Source: a virus. Taken from it: a stretch of 47,186 nt of DNA. Below, piece after piece: positions 30,367 to 37,933 of the stretch (position 1 is its first letter; every line of letters begins with the position of its first letter). The stretch is taken from positions 1-47,186 of IMG/VR virus record IMGVR_UViG_3300027907_000020. One strand, 5' to 3'. Both the position numbers and the translations under genes were made by a program. The notes beneath the pieces were generated by a model. It saw only the letters and a list, made by a program, of their open reading frames with translations. It did no database searches and was not told the origin of the DNA.

Positions 30367-30903
30367 CTATACCTCCGGCCCGGCGATCGCCGCCTCGCCT
30401 GCGGCCGCCTGGAGGGTCGGCGCCTCGACCTGGACGTCAACGCGCGAGATCAGGGCCTCGGCGCCGCCGCGGAACACGACGCGCCGGGCCTGGAGGCCGT
30501 CAGAGGTCCGGCCGGGAGGCGCCGCGGAGGCGACCCGTTGCCACGTCTCGATCGCCTTGCGGGCGCCCTCCGGCGACCGCCAGAGGCCGATCCCGACGCC
30601 GGTCCGTTCGGCGGCCGCGATCGACGCCTCGGCCGTGAGTCTCGGCAGCATCCGAACGTACGCGCGAACGAGGCCGGTCGGCATCGTCGTTAACCATCCG
30701 ACGGGATCGCCGCCGTAATAAGCCTGGAGTCTCGGGACGAGTTCGCCCCAATCGGCGGGACCGCCGGCGCCTGATCCGCCGCCGGCGCCGGCGTCGGGTT
30801 CGGTCGCGTCGGCGGCGTCCAAAAAGTGACACAAATCTCGAACCGCATGTACCACGGGAGGAGGCGGTGTACCGCGTCGGGCGCGATCAGGATGTCGCGA
30901 CAC
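30367..30903 (-). CDS. Tail chaperone frameshift extension (T part)
   Basis: This open frame encodes the C-terminal part of a G-T-type fusion. It lacks a ribosome site at its first ATG. It is shifted -1 relative to the 30690-31157 frame, and the ribosome can enter it at the run of five T (minus strand) at 30821-30825, continuing FLDAADATEPDAG. Beyond that it has DWGELVPRLQAYYGGDP, WLTTMPTGLVRAYVRMLPRL and a beta-rich end. In lambda, gpGT bridges the tape measure and tail tube proteins. Confidence 0.72.
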   Translation of the reverse strand: MSRHPDRARRGTPPPPVVHAVRDLCHFLDAADATEPDAGAGGGSGAGGPADWGELVPRLQAYYGGDPVGWLTTMPTGLVRAYVRMLPRLTAEASIAAAERTGVGIGLWRSPEGARKAIETWQRVASAAPPGRTSDGLQARRVVFRGGAEALISRVDVQVEAPTLQAAAGEAAIAGPEV

Positions 30904-31157
30904 ATTTTGTCGAGGAGTGATTCGAGTTCCTCGGCCTCGGCGTCGGTGAGTTTCTCGTCGTCCATCGCCTGCATGAGTTCGACCGTCCGCGTCCGCTGGC
31001 GAGCGAATTTTTGCAACGGGAGGATCGGCATCATCGATCGACGCTTGAGTTCGTACGCCGTCCCGTTGATCGTGACGGTGTCCGGCGTGAGTGTGTTGAG
31101 GTCGAGGATCGCGCGCCCGGCGGCCCGGGCCTGTTCGGTATCGGTTGTGTCGGCCAT
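30690..31157 (-). CDS. Tail assembly chaperone (G part)
   Basis: The protein has 155 residues. It begins with a soluble helical-beta domain (LTPDTVTINGTAYELKRRSM), an acidic helix (EKLTDAEAEELESLLDKMC) and LLPWYMRFEICVTF, then continues in zero frame as a proline-rich tail. This is the arrangement of the short tail chaperone directly before a tape measure gene. The slippery ACTTTTTGG lies after the IC codons. Zero-frame translation ends at 30690, about 45 residues beyond the shift site. Confidence 0.75.
   Translation of the reverse strand: MADTTDTEQARAAGRAILDLNTLTPDTVTINGTAYELKRRSMMPILPLQKFARQRTRTVELMQAMDDEKLTDAEAEELESLLDKMCRDILIAPDAVHRLLPWYMRFEICVTFWTPPTRPNPTPAPAADQAPAVPPIGANSSRDSRLITAAIPSDG
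30818..30827 (-). promoter_or_regulatory. Probable -1 programmed frameshift site
   Basis: On the minus strand the zero-frame codons are GTC ACT TTT TGG, containing five consecutive T at 30821-30825. A -1 shift on this run joins the chaperone to the 30367-30903 frame. The position, frame direction and gene order match the G/GT system of lambda-type tails. Confidence 0.65.
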
Positions 31158-31212
31158 GAGGATGTCCTCTGCGCCTTTCCGGTTGACGGAGTGAACGGAG
31201 GCGACCTGGAGA

Positions 31213-31554
31213 TCAGGTCGCCCGACAGGCCGCCACGGTCACAGAGGCGGCGGCCGAGTAGGTGATCGACGCGATACCGGAGGCGTTCGCGAACCGGCCG
31301 GCGTCGTCGAGCGGAATGAATTTCTCGGCGCCGGCGGCGACGGCGACGACGCGATCGTGTGCGACGTTCGAGACGCCGAACGAGCACGGGTTTTGCGCGA
31401 CGATCGTCACGTTGATCGATCCGCCCGATGCGTTCTTCACGTACAGGAGTTCTTTTCCGGTACACGGCATCGTGTCGCCGCCGCCGGCCGCCGCGACGGG
31501 AACAAAGAGCGCGCCGCCGGTCGCGAACAACGATTGCACTGTCAAGAGCGCCAT
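31213..31554 (-). CDS. Small structural (decoration-like) protein
   Basis: The protein has 113 residues, with ATG at 31554 behind GGAGG. The sequence is beta-rich (ELLYVKNASGGSINVTIVAQ, DRVVAVAAGAEKFIPLDD), a pattern I recall from small phage capsid or tail decoration proteins. Three cysteines are present. A virion component is likely. It follows the bacteriocin-like gene and precedes the chaperones. Confidence 0.68.
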   Translation of the reverse strand: MALLTVQSLFATGGALFVPVAAAGGGDTMPCTGKELLYVKNASGGSINVTIVAQNPCSFGVSNVAHDRVVAVAAGAEKFIPLDDAGRFANASGIASITYSAAASVTVAACRAT

Positions 31555-31587
31555 ATCAGTTTCCTCCGGCGACCGCGTCGCCCGCGT

Positions 31588-32265
31588 TCATCGTCGACGT
31601 GGATCGTACGGGCCGTACTGTTCCTCGCACATCCCGTCGCACGTGTTGAGCCACAAAGTTCCGCACCATGACGTCTGATCGCACCATTGGTTCGCGACGC
31701 ACACGTAGTACGGAGAATTGCACCACTCGAACCAGTCGTCGGACGCGCATTGACAGTTCCCGAACGTCGACGCGGCGGCCGTGAACGTATTTCGCAACGC
31801 GTCGGAGAGGTACACGCGGAGCGCGGCGAGGGAACGCGTCGGCCGAACGGCGCCGCCGACGGTCGCCACGATCGGGCGCGCGCCCTCTTTGCCGAACAGG
31901 GTGATCGCTTCCATCGCGAGATTCGTCGCGACCTCGCGCCGGCGCGCGACATCGCCGAGGACCTCCGGCGTGATCTGCGCGATCGCCCGGTCGATGAATG
32001 TTTGGTCGAGGTTCCGGAACGTCAAGAGATGCGCGCGGAGGATCTCGGCCTTTGTCTCGACCGCGAGCGCGCCGAAAATACTCCGACGTTGCGCCTCCGG
32101 GTACGCTTCAAGTGCGTCGAGCGTCGTCGGCAGACTGCCGGCGTGTGCGGTCGTCCAGGCGGACACGCGTTTGCACGTCGGCGAGCGATCGGCCGCGTCG
32201 CGAACGACGACGAACGCCGGGAGGACGATCAAGGTACTCACGAGGGCGAATAGTCTGAGTTTCAT
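31588..32265 (-). CDS. Fulvocin C-like secreted bacteriocin precursor (candidate)
   Basis: The protein has 225 residues, with ATG at 32265 behind GGAGG. Residues 1-21 are a signal peptide (LRLFALVSTLIVLPAFVVV). The middle contains LEAYPEAQRRSIFGAL and AEILRAHLLTFRNLD, resembling the conserved leader region of proteins called fulvocin C-related. The last 55 residues are cysteine-rich with eight cysteines (171, 173, 182, 189, 195, 201, 209, 213), the number in fulvocin C, a myxobacterial peptide with four disulfides. It lies inside the tail operon, coupled by ATGA. A structural disulfide protein is the main alternative. Confidence 0.68.
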   Translation of the reverse strand: MKLRLFALVSTLIVLPAFVVVRDAADRSPTCKRVSAWTTAHAGSLPTTLDALEAYPEAQRRSIFGALAVETKAEILRAHLLTFRNLDQTFIDRAIAQITPEVLGDVARRREVATNLAMEAITLFGKEGARPIVATVGGAVRPTRSLAALRVYLSDALRNTFTAAASTFGNCQCASDDWFEWCNSPYYVCVANQWCDQTSWCGTLWLNTCDGMCEEQYGPYDPRRR

Positions 32266-32456
32266 CGGGCCTCCTGTTTGTCGGTCGGCGTCGGCGTCAC
32301 GCGATGGATCACGATGCCGGCCGCCGCGAGTTGTCGTTCGACCTCGGCGAGCGCGGCGGCGTCCATCCCGAGCGCGATCCGGATCTGACGAATGTCCCGT
32401 TTGCGCTGGACGATCCGTTGCGCGAGCCGCGCGTGTTCCGCTTGCAACGAATGCAC
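32262..32456 (-). CDS. Short coiled-coil protein
   Basis: The protein has 64 residues from GTG at 32456, with no strong ribosome site. It is a nearly continuous helix with heptad character (AEHARLAQRIVQRKRDIRQI), ending in a proline/threonine tail. It is translationally coupled (ATGA) to the bacteriocin-like gene. It could be an immunity, chaperone or tail component; the start is uncertain. Confidence 0.52.
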   Translation of the reverse strand: MHSLQAEHARLAQRIVQRKRDIRQIRIALGMDAAALAEVERQLAAAGIVIHRVTPTPTDKQEAR

Positions 32457-32467
32457 GGACGTGTCGA

Positions 32468-33094
32468 CTAGACCGGGAGTGCCGACTGCGCCTCGAGTAC
32501 GCCGAAACGCTCGAACTCGTTCGCGGCCGCGGTGTTCACCATCGCCGAGAACTCGATCGCGAGCGCGGCCGGCGTGTCCTTTTTGAACGGGAACTCCGTC
32601 GACGCGGAATTGATCGCGATCGGCATCCAGAGTTGTGACCACATCGCCGTCACGTACGGCGACGGGAACCGGATGAGAACCGCAAACGACGCGACGCCCG
32701 GGCCTTTCGAGAGGCCGATCTTTTTGTATCCGGCCGTGCCGGCGCCGGCGGCAACGGTCGTGATCGCGTTCGCGTTCAAAATGTTCGCCCATGCTTCGAG
32801 TGTCATGTCGGCGACGTTGACCCGGGCCATCGCATCTTCCAGGGTCCGGAACGCTTTCCGCGATCCCGTGTCGCCGAGCGACCGCCACTTAACGACATCC
32901 TGTTGCATTTGAATCGTGACGCCGTCCTCGGTGTAATTGAGCGAGAGCGAGGTTCCGACCTTCGCCCACGGCGCGATCGGATCCGGCAACGGATGCGCCG
33001 TCATGACCGGGCGCGCGGTGAGTGCGGGCGCGATCCAGAGATCCGCCGGCGAGGCGATGATCTCGTACGGGGCCATCGTGTTCCAATTCGGCAT
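32468..33094 (-). CDS. Major tail tube protein
   Basis: The protein has 208 residues, with ATG at 33094 behind AGGAG. It is a beta-rich single-domain protein (SLSLNYTEDGVTIQMQQDVV, ASFAVLIRFPSPYVTAMWSQ, ALAIEFSAMVNTAAANEFER) of the size and position of a tail tube subunit, after the terminator-like and gpZ-like genes. Polymerisation around the tape measure is expected. Confidence 0.78.
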   Translation of the reverse strand: MPNWNTMAPYEIIASPADLWIAPALTARPVMTAHPLPDPIAPWAKVGTSLSLNYTEDGVTIQMQQDVVKWRSLGDTGSRKAFRTLEDAMARVNVADMTLEAWANILNANAITTVAAGAGTAGYKKIGLSKGPGVASFAVLIRFPSPYVTAMWSQLWMPIAINSASTEFPFKKDTPAALAIEFSAMVNTAAANEFERFGVLEAQSALPV

Positions 33095-33109
33095 GATCGT
33101 TGACTCCTG

Positions 33110-33688
33110 TTAGGCCGCCGCCTGGAGGGCGAACCGTAATTCGTGCGCCAGATTTTTCGGGAACTGTTCCTCGTACCGCGCGATCGCGACGTCGCGATAC
33201 TTCTCGAACACGTGGGCGATCGACGGTCCAAAGAGTTCGGCGATCGGGAGGTTCGGCCTCCAGGCGCCGCGCGATTTTCGCGACGAGGCGCCGGCGCGAA
33301 TGAACACGCCGCGATGTCCGCCGGGTAACTGCACAATGAACGCCTCGGCGACGCGACCCGATGGGAGGCGCAACGCGACGCCGCGGCCGCGGCCGCGCGA
33401 TGGGAACGGCGCGCCGGCGCCGACCCGGAACTCGTACGCCGGGATCCGTTTCGCCGAGGCGTAGAACGTGACCGTATGTCGGTCCTTCGTCGCGTCGACG
33501 AGGTTGATCCGGTCGCGGACGGTCGCGGCCTTCACCTTGATGTCGGCGGTAATCTCGCGCGTGAGCGCCGTCCGGCCCGAGCCGGCCGACCTGTTCATCG
33601 CGCGCGCGATCGCGATCGGCGCCTGCGTCGCCAGTTTCCGGATCGCCCGGGTCGACGACTCCGATTTGAACGCGAGCGCGATCCTCAC
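33110..33688 (-). CDS. Minor tail protein Z-like
   Basis: The protein has 192 residues, with GTG at 33688 in a GTGA overlap. The N-terminus SESSTRAIRKLATQAPIAIA, then ARAMNRSAGSGRTALTREIT, and a beta region with ASAKRIPAYEF and PFPSRGRGRG, match the lambda gpZ family, which joins the tail to the head. The C-terminal IAELFGPSIAHVFEKYRDVA is also typical. Confidence 0.75.
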   Translation of the reverse strand: MRIALAFKSESSTRAIRKLATQAPIAIARAMNRSAGSGRTALTREITADIKVKAATVRDRINLVDATKDRHTVTFYASAKRIPAYEFRVGAGAPFPSRGRGRGVALRLPSGRVAEAFIVQLPGGHRGVFIRAGASSRKSRGAWRPNLPIAELFGPSIAHVFEKYRDVAIARYEEQFPKNLAHELRFALQAAA

Positions 33689-34158
33689 GCCTCGATCCTC
33701 GGTTGTCCCCACGGTTCCGGATACGGCACGAGGTACGTGACGGCGGCGCCGGTCGTGGTACTGCCGGCCTCGCGCGGCAATTGCCGCACGGGTCCGCGCG
33801 AGATGCGATCCGGGAGGTTCCCGTTGAGTTTCCGGTCGACCGTCTCGACCGCCTGTTTGATGTCGGCGATCAGATGTTCGACGAGACGCCACGCGTCCGT
33901 CGCGTCGATTTTCACGACGGCGCCGATCTCGATCGCCCACGTGAAAAACACGTGTTCCATTTGATGGGAGGCCGGTTCCTCGTCGCCCGGGAGGATCGCG
34001 AGACTCACGTTCGGATCGTTCGGATCATTGAGTGTCGGGATCTCGCCGAGATAGACCGCCGACCCGGCGTCGGTCGTGTACCCGTTGGCGATCCGGATCT
34101 GCCGGAGGCGGTCGGCGAATATGTCGACGATTGCCTCGCGACGTGTAACGAGTGGCAT
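33685..34158 (-). CDS. Tail terminator (gpU-like) protein
   Basis: The protein has 157 residues, with ATG at 34158 in a TGATG overlap. A first helix (REAIVDIFADRLRQIRIAN), several strands and an internal helix (DAWRLVEHLIADIKQAVETV) give the alpha/beta profile of tail terminator proteins that cap the tube at the head end. The assignment is from gene order (connector, terminator, gpZ, tube) and length. Confidence 0.62.
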   Translation of the reverse strand: MPLVTRREAIVDIFADRLRQIRIANGYTTDAGSAVYLGEIPTLNDPNDPNVSLAILPGDEEPASHQMEHVFFTWAIEIGAVVKIDATDAWRLVEHLIADIKQAVETVDRKLNGNLPDRISRGPVRQLPREAGSTTTGAAVTYLVPYPEPWGQPRIEA

Positions 34159-34502
34159 CAGGCCGGGACCTCTCGAACGAACTTGCGATGCGCGTCCGCC
34201 TGCGGATCCGCGTCGCCGTCAACGACCCACGTTTTGATCACGCCGCCCGGGAATCCCGGGCCGACGATCGTGGTTCCGTTCGGAACCGACGCGAGCGCCG
34301 ACCGTTTGATACAGGCGACGAGCCGAGACTCGACGCCGCGGTAACTAAAGCCGGACGGAACGAGTTCGGTCCCCGGTTGTAACCAGAGGACTTTCGTCAC
34401 GACCGGCGCCGGAGGTTCGCCCGGCGGTGTGACTGTCGCGTCGACGCCGTGGAGATCGAATCCGACGTCGAGACAGAGCGCGCGAACGGACCCGAAATCC
34501 AT
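34158..34502 (-). CDS. Head-tail connector protein, FII-like position
   Basis: The protein has 114 residues. The sequence is beta-rich (VVTKVLWLQPGTELVPSG, GVIKTWVVDGDADPQ) with one cysteine pair. Placement after the decoration protein and before the tail terminator suggests a head-closure or stopper role, as lambda FII. No sequence motif confirms this. Confidence 0.6.
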   Translation of the reverse strand: MDFGSVRALCLDVGFDLHGVDATVTPPGEPPAPVVTKVLWLQPGTELVPSGFSYRGVESRLVACIKRSALASVPNGTTIVGPGFPGGVIKTWVVDGDADPQADAHRKFVREVPA

Positions 34503-34517
34503 CGGCCGAGGCCGACG

Positions 34518-34865
34518 TTACGCGAGCGCCGTTCCGAGGTTCACGCCGGACAGGATCACGAGGCCGGTCGCCGACGGGTTCGCGGCCGCGGCGCCGGCAA
34601 CGCCGGCGCGGAAATTACCGGTCGTAACCGTCGTGAACCGTTTGTTCGTGTCGTCCCAATTGACTTGTTGACCCTCCGTCCAGGCTTGCGCCGAGAGTTT
34701 CGCGTGTTCGACCATCCCGGTACGGACGCCCGTGAATTTCGCGCCCGAGAGAACCGTGATCGCCGGAATCACGAGGAGGTCGCCGATCTTGACGCCGGTT
34801 CCCGCGGTGAGATTGGCCGGCGCGGTGAACGTGACCTCGTCGGCGTCGCCTTTATACGTTTTCAT
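34518..34865 (-). CDS. DUF2190-like capsid decoration protein
   Basis: The protein has 115 residues, beginning MKTYKGDADEVTFTAPANL. GVKIGDLLVIPAITVLSG and WDDTNKRFTTVTTG are typical of the DUF2190 family, which form small beta-barrel trimers or spikes that cement capsids. It directly follows the protease-capsid gene. Confidence 0.78.
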   Translation of the reverse strand: MKTYKGDADEVTFTAPANLTAGTGVKIGDLLVIPAITVLSGAKFTGVRTGMVEHAKLSAQAWTEGQQVNWDDTNKRFTTVTTGNFRAGVAGAAAANPSATGLVILSGVNLGTALA

Positions 34866-34920
34866 CGTTTCGACTCCTCTTGTCGGTTCGACCTCGATCG
34901 AGTTCGGTTCGGGCGCCCTG

Positions 34921-36975
34921 TTACGCGCCGGGATTTTTGAAAATCGCGCGCCAGTCCGCCGCCTTAAACGCGACGTCCATCCGGCAACGGAACTGCATTC
35001 CGTCGACTCGGAATCCCTCTTGCTGACGAACGTCCGGCCCGGGTTGTCCGTCCAGCGTCGCGTAATACAAAACGGGCGCCTGATCGACGCGCGTCGCGAT
35101 GTACCACGAGACAGTCGAGGCGGTGTCGAGGCGCGGTTCGACGATCACGGTGAGCGGCGTCCGGCCGCCCGCGGCAAACGGGTTGACGCTTCCCGGGAGG
35201 GCCGGCGTGATCTGTGTCACGTTCTGATCGGCGATCGTTTCTTTCGCCGCCGGAACGATCAGGTACGCGGCCTCCAGGTTGAGCAGCGTGACGCCGTCGA
35301 CGCCTTTCTGAATCCGGAGCGCGGCGCGCGCGGCGCCGAGCGAGGCCGTCGCGATCGCGTCCGAGGTTCCCGAGAGGTTCCCGTGTGTCGTGTGAAACAA
35401 CGCGAGGCCGTCGCCCATCAGGAGCGCGGCGTTTGTGATCTGTTCCCACGCCAGATCGGATTCCTTGTCGCGCGCCTTGCGGCCGAACGCCGCCGGGATT
35501 GTCCCGAACGCGTTGAGGTCGTCGTTGATGAGGGCCTGTCGCGTGATCGCGAACATCTTGCCGTACGTCTTGAGTTGAACGACTTCCTTTCCCTCGGCGA
35601 TCGTGCCCTGGAGGAACTCGCCGTGTTCGAGGACCTCGTCGAGCGCCGGCGCGTCGCTGATCTGCAATTGCCGCGACGGTTTGAAATCCGTCACGGTGAC
35701 AGGTCGCGCGAGCGGCCGCCATGTCTGCGGCGCCGCCTCGTACGCGGCGCGGAGGTTTTTGTTCGCGGCATCCTCGAACAGGTTCGGGAAATCCGAGGTC
35801 GTGTGATACCCGGTCCGTTGCAACATGACGTCGACGAGCGCGTCTTTCGACAAGTGCGAGACGCGGTTCCCGCGCGCTGTGATGAACGCGCGGCCGATGT
35901 CGAGGACCGACATCCCGCGGTACTTTTTGCCGATCTCCTCCAACGGAAACGCGCCCGGGTTCACGCGATTGAGGAGTGCGTTGACGATCCCGTTCCGCGC
36001 GTGGATCAACGGGTCGTCGCCGGCGAACTCGACGCGCGGCGCGGCGCCGCCGTTCGGCGCGCCCGTGTCGCCGCCGCGGCGTTCGTACTCCTCCATGATC
36101 TGTGTCTGACACTCCTCGGCCGACAGGCCCGACTCGATCAGGCGCGTCTCGAAATCACGCGACATCCGGAGGGCCTTGCAGCCTTTCCGAATCTTTGCGG
36201 TTCGTGTGCGTTCGGCGAGCGCGCCGGCCTCGCGGTCGGTCGGTTCGGCGGCCGCGGGCGGTGTCGGCGCCGGCGGATCCAGGAGTGGATTGTTTTCGGC
36301 GATCTCGGCGGCGGCGGTGATCGGTAGTGACATTGTCGGTGACTCCGGAGTGTGAGCCGGGGTCGCCCGGCTGATGATTTCGCACGAGTGGAGAACGATG
36401 GTCGGAGGTCGTTTTTCGGCGCGCGCGGATTCGATCGCGGCGCGGACTTGCGCGTTTGCGTCGGCCGGCATCGGAACCATTGAAATTTCGTACGGTTCCC
36501 ATCGCGTCGCGGTCCGCGTCGGGATCGCGCCGTCCTCGCCGGCCTCCTCCTCGAATTTGTGGATGATGTAGCCGACGCTCACCTTACGAACGATCCGATC
36601 GACGACATCGCGGAAAATCTTCTCGACGTCGTCCCGTTTCGAGAACCGCACGACGGCGACGGCCTTTTTCCCTTCGATGCGCGCGGTATCGTCCTCGACG
36701 ACGCCGATTTGATCCTCGATCGACCATGCCGAATGCGCGTTGAGCAACGGTCCGCCGTTGTTCAATCGGTCGAGCATGATCGCGCCCGGGTCCATCGACA
36801 ATTTTTCGATGTAGCTTTTCCCGGTCCACCAGTCGAACCGTTTAACGGGCGCGCCGGTCGAGAACACGACCGGGACGGTTCGCGCGTCGATGTCGATTCC
36901 TTTCGAGACTTCGGCGGCGCGGCCAAACGGCGGGAGGTCGACGATGGTCGACCGGACGGCGAGCGGAGCGGCCAT
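34921..36975 (-). CDS. Prohead protease fused to major capsid protein
   Basis: The protein has 684 residues. Residues about 1-200 form a U35-type serine protease: LLNAHSAWSIEDQIGVV gives His81 and VRKVSVGYI gives Ser133. A linker and a helical region (residues about 216-300, scaffold-like) lead to the capsid domain (about 320-684; NPGAFPLEEIGKKYRGMSVL, DFPNLFEDAANKNLRAAYEA, TIVEP-type strands) in Mu-gpT-like arrangement. An internal ATG at 36333 (residue 215) has GGAG nine bases upstream, so a capsid-only product may also be made. Confidence 0.85.
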   Translation of the reverse strand: MAAPLAVRSTIVDLPPFGRAAEVSKGIDIDARTVPVVFSTGAPVKRFDWWTGKSYIEKLSMDPGAIMLDRLNNGGPLLNAHSAWSIEDQIGVVEDDTARIEGKKAVAVVRFSKRDDVEKIFRDVVDRIVRKVSVGYIIHKFEEEAGEDGAIPTRTATRWEPYEISMVPMPADANAQVRAAIESARAEKRPPTIVLHSCEIISRATPAHTPESPTMSLPITAAAEIAENNPLLDPPAPTPPAAAEPTDREAGALAERTRTAKIRKGCKALRMSRDFETRLIESGLSAEECQTQIMEEYERRGGDTGAPNGGAAPRVEFAGDDPLIHARNGIVNALLNRVNPGAFPLEEIGKKYRGMSVLDIGRAFITARGNRVSHLSKDALVDVMLQRTGYHTTSDFPNLFEDAANKNLRAAYEAAPQTWRPLARPVTVTDFKPSRQLQISDAPALDEVLEHGEFLQGTIAEGKEVVQLKTYGKMFAITRQALINDDLNAFGTIPAAFGRKARDKESDLAWEQITNAALLMGDGLALFHTTHGNLSGTSDAIATASLGAARAALRIQKGVDGVTLLNLEAAYLIVPAAKETIADQNVTQITPALPGSVNPFAAGGRTPLTVIVEPRLDTASTVSWYIATRVDQAPVLYYATLDGQPGPDVRQQEGFRVDGMQFRCRMDVAFKAADWRAIFKNPGA

Positions 36976-36992
36976 TAGTCCGCGAGGGTCGC

Positions 36993-37047
36993 ACGGGCGC
37001 GGCCGACGCGGGAACTACACAATCTGAGAACTACACGAAACGTGTAG
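36993..37047. repeat. GTGTAG repeats and hairpin upstream of capsid gene
   Basis: On the plus strand, GAACTACAC occurs twice in tandem (about 37013-37021 and 37029-37037), 16 bases apart. CTACACG-AAA-CGTGTAG (37031-37047) is a perfect inverted repeat overlapping the end of the upstream gene. The GTGTAG core also occurs in the 40604-40614 and 43533-43543 intergenic motifs. A regulator or promoter element is possible. Confidence 0.45.
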
Positions 37048-37324
37048 GGACCGGACGCGGCCGTCGGGCCGGTCCAGGCCCTCGGAGGGCGACGTCGAGG
37101 CGCGCCTCGCCGAGGCCGTACGTCTCGCGGAGTTGCAACGCGATGTCGGCGAGATTCTGGAGATCGGCCGGCCGCGGGTCGTCGGCCATCTTGCGCGCGA
37201 GGCGCGCGAGTTTGATCAACGCGTCGCCGTAGTGATCGCGTTGCTTCAAGATGATTTGAACGAGCGCGGGCGCGTCGAGGTCGCGGAACTGATCGAACGG
37301 AGTCGTCGCCTGATTTCTCAACAT
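37031..37324 (-). CDS. Hypothetical helical protein before capsid gene
   Basis: The protein has 97 residues from ATG at 37324; a GTG at 37354 abuts the terminator T tract and would add ten residues. It is mainly helical (ALVQIILKQRDHYGDALIKL, ARLARKMADDPRPADLQNLA), ending in a proline-arginine tail. A scaffold or capsid-assembly role is possible from position. The ribosome site is poor, and a strong terminator lies directly upstream. Confidence 0.6.
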   Translation of the reverse strand: MLRNQATTPFDQFRDLDAPALVQIILKQRDHYGDALIKLARLARKMADDPRPADLQNLADIALQLRETYGLGEARLDVALRGPGPARRPRPVPTRFV

Positions 37325-37356
37325 GAGGGCGCGTCCGGAGTCTAACACTTGCACCG

Positions 37357-37390
37357 AAAAAAACGGGCCGAGCCGTGAGGCCCGACCCGT
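37357..37390 (-). terminator. Rho-independent terminator
   Basis: On the minus strand ACGGGTCGGGCC pairs with GGCTCGGCCCGT (12 bp with two G-U pairs) around a TCAC loop, and seven T follow. It is a strong terminator at the end of the 37449-37898 gene, directly before the 37031-37324 gene. Confidence 0.8.
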
Positions 37391-37448
37391 TGCCGGCTGT
37401 GCCGGAGGCGTGAGATGTAGAACCGCGCCGTCCGCGGCCGCCCGACGT

Positions 37449-37898
37449 CTATCTCGATTTCGATTTTCCTCCTCGCCGCGGCGGCGGTGTCGGTTTGTAC
37501 CCGCGTTCCTTGCGCGTCTCGGCCGCCTGTTTCGCGGATCGTCGCGCGGCCTGTTCCGTCAACGCGTCGCGTTGCCGCGAGATCAGCATCGCGACCGAAT
37601 GCGGGATCATGATCCGCGTCAGTTCGCGACCTTTGCCGACCTCCAGGAACACGGTGAACGTCGGCGGTTTGCGACGGACCGCGGCGCCCTCCGTCGCCTC
37701 CTCGATCTCGCCGGCCTCGCGGAACGTCGTCACACTGTACGTCGCGGTTCCGCCGATGCCGAGGAGTGGAATGTACTGAAAGAGCGCCGGCCGTGTGCGC
37801 GCGACGCCTTGCACGCGATCGAGGCGCGCGAGTTCGCGATCGAAATCGTCCGGCATGAATCCCGAGGGTCGATCGGAGCGGTCGTTGTCGTTTGCCAT
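37449..37898 (-). CDS. Hypothetical protein with basic tail
   Basis: The protein has 149 residues, with ATG at 37898 behind AGGAGG. A helical charged N-terminus leads to a beta-rich middle (LFQYIPLLGIGGTATYSVTT, FTVFLEVGKGRELTRIMIPH), and the last 25 residues are basic and proline-rich. No motif is recognised. It ends before the terminator at 37357-37390. Confidence 0.68.
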   Translation of the reverse strand: MANDNDRSDRPSGFMPDDFDRELARLDRVQGVARTRPALFQYIPLLGIGGTATYSVTTFREAGEIEEATEGAAVRRKPPTFTVFLEVGKGRELTRIMIPHSVAMLISRQRDALTEQAARRSAKQAAETRKERGYKPTPPPRRGGKSKSR

Positions 37899-37933
37899 TG
37901 GTCTGTCCTCCTGTTGACAGTTCGTACGGTTGA

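Noticed and set aside
34732-36327. 531-codon open frame on plus strand
   Set aside because: It is fully antisense to the protease-capsid gene, has no ribosome site and gives an arginine-rich product.
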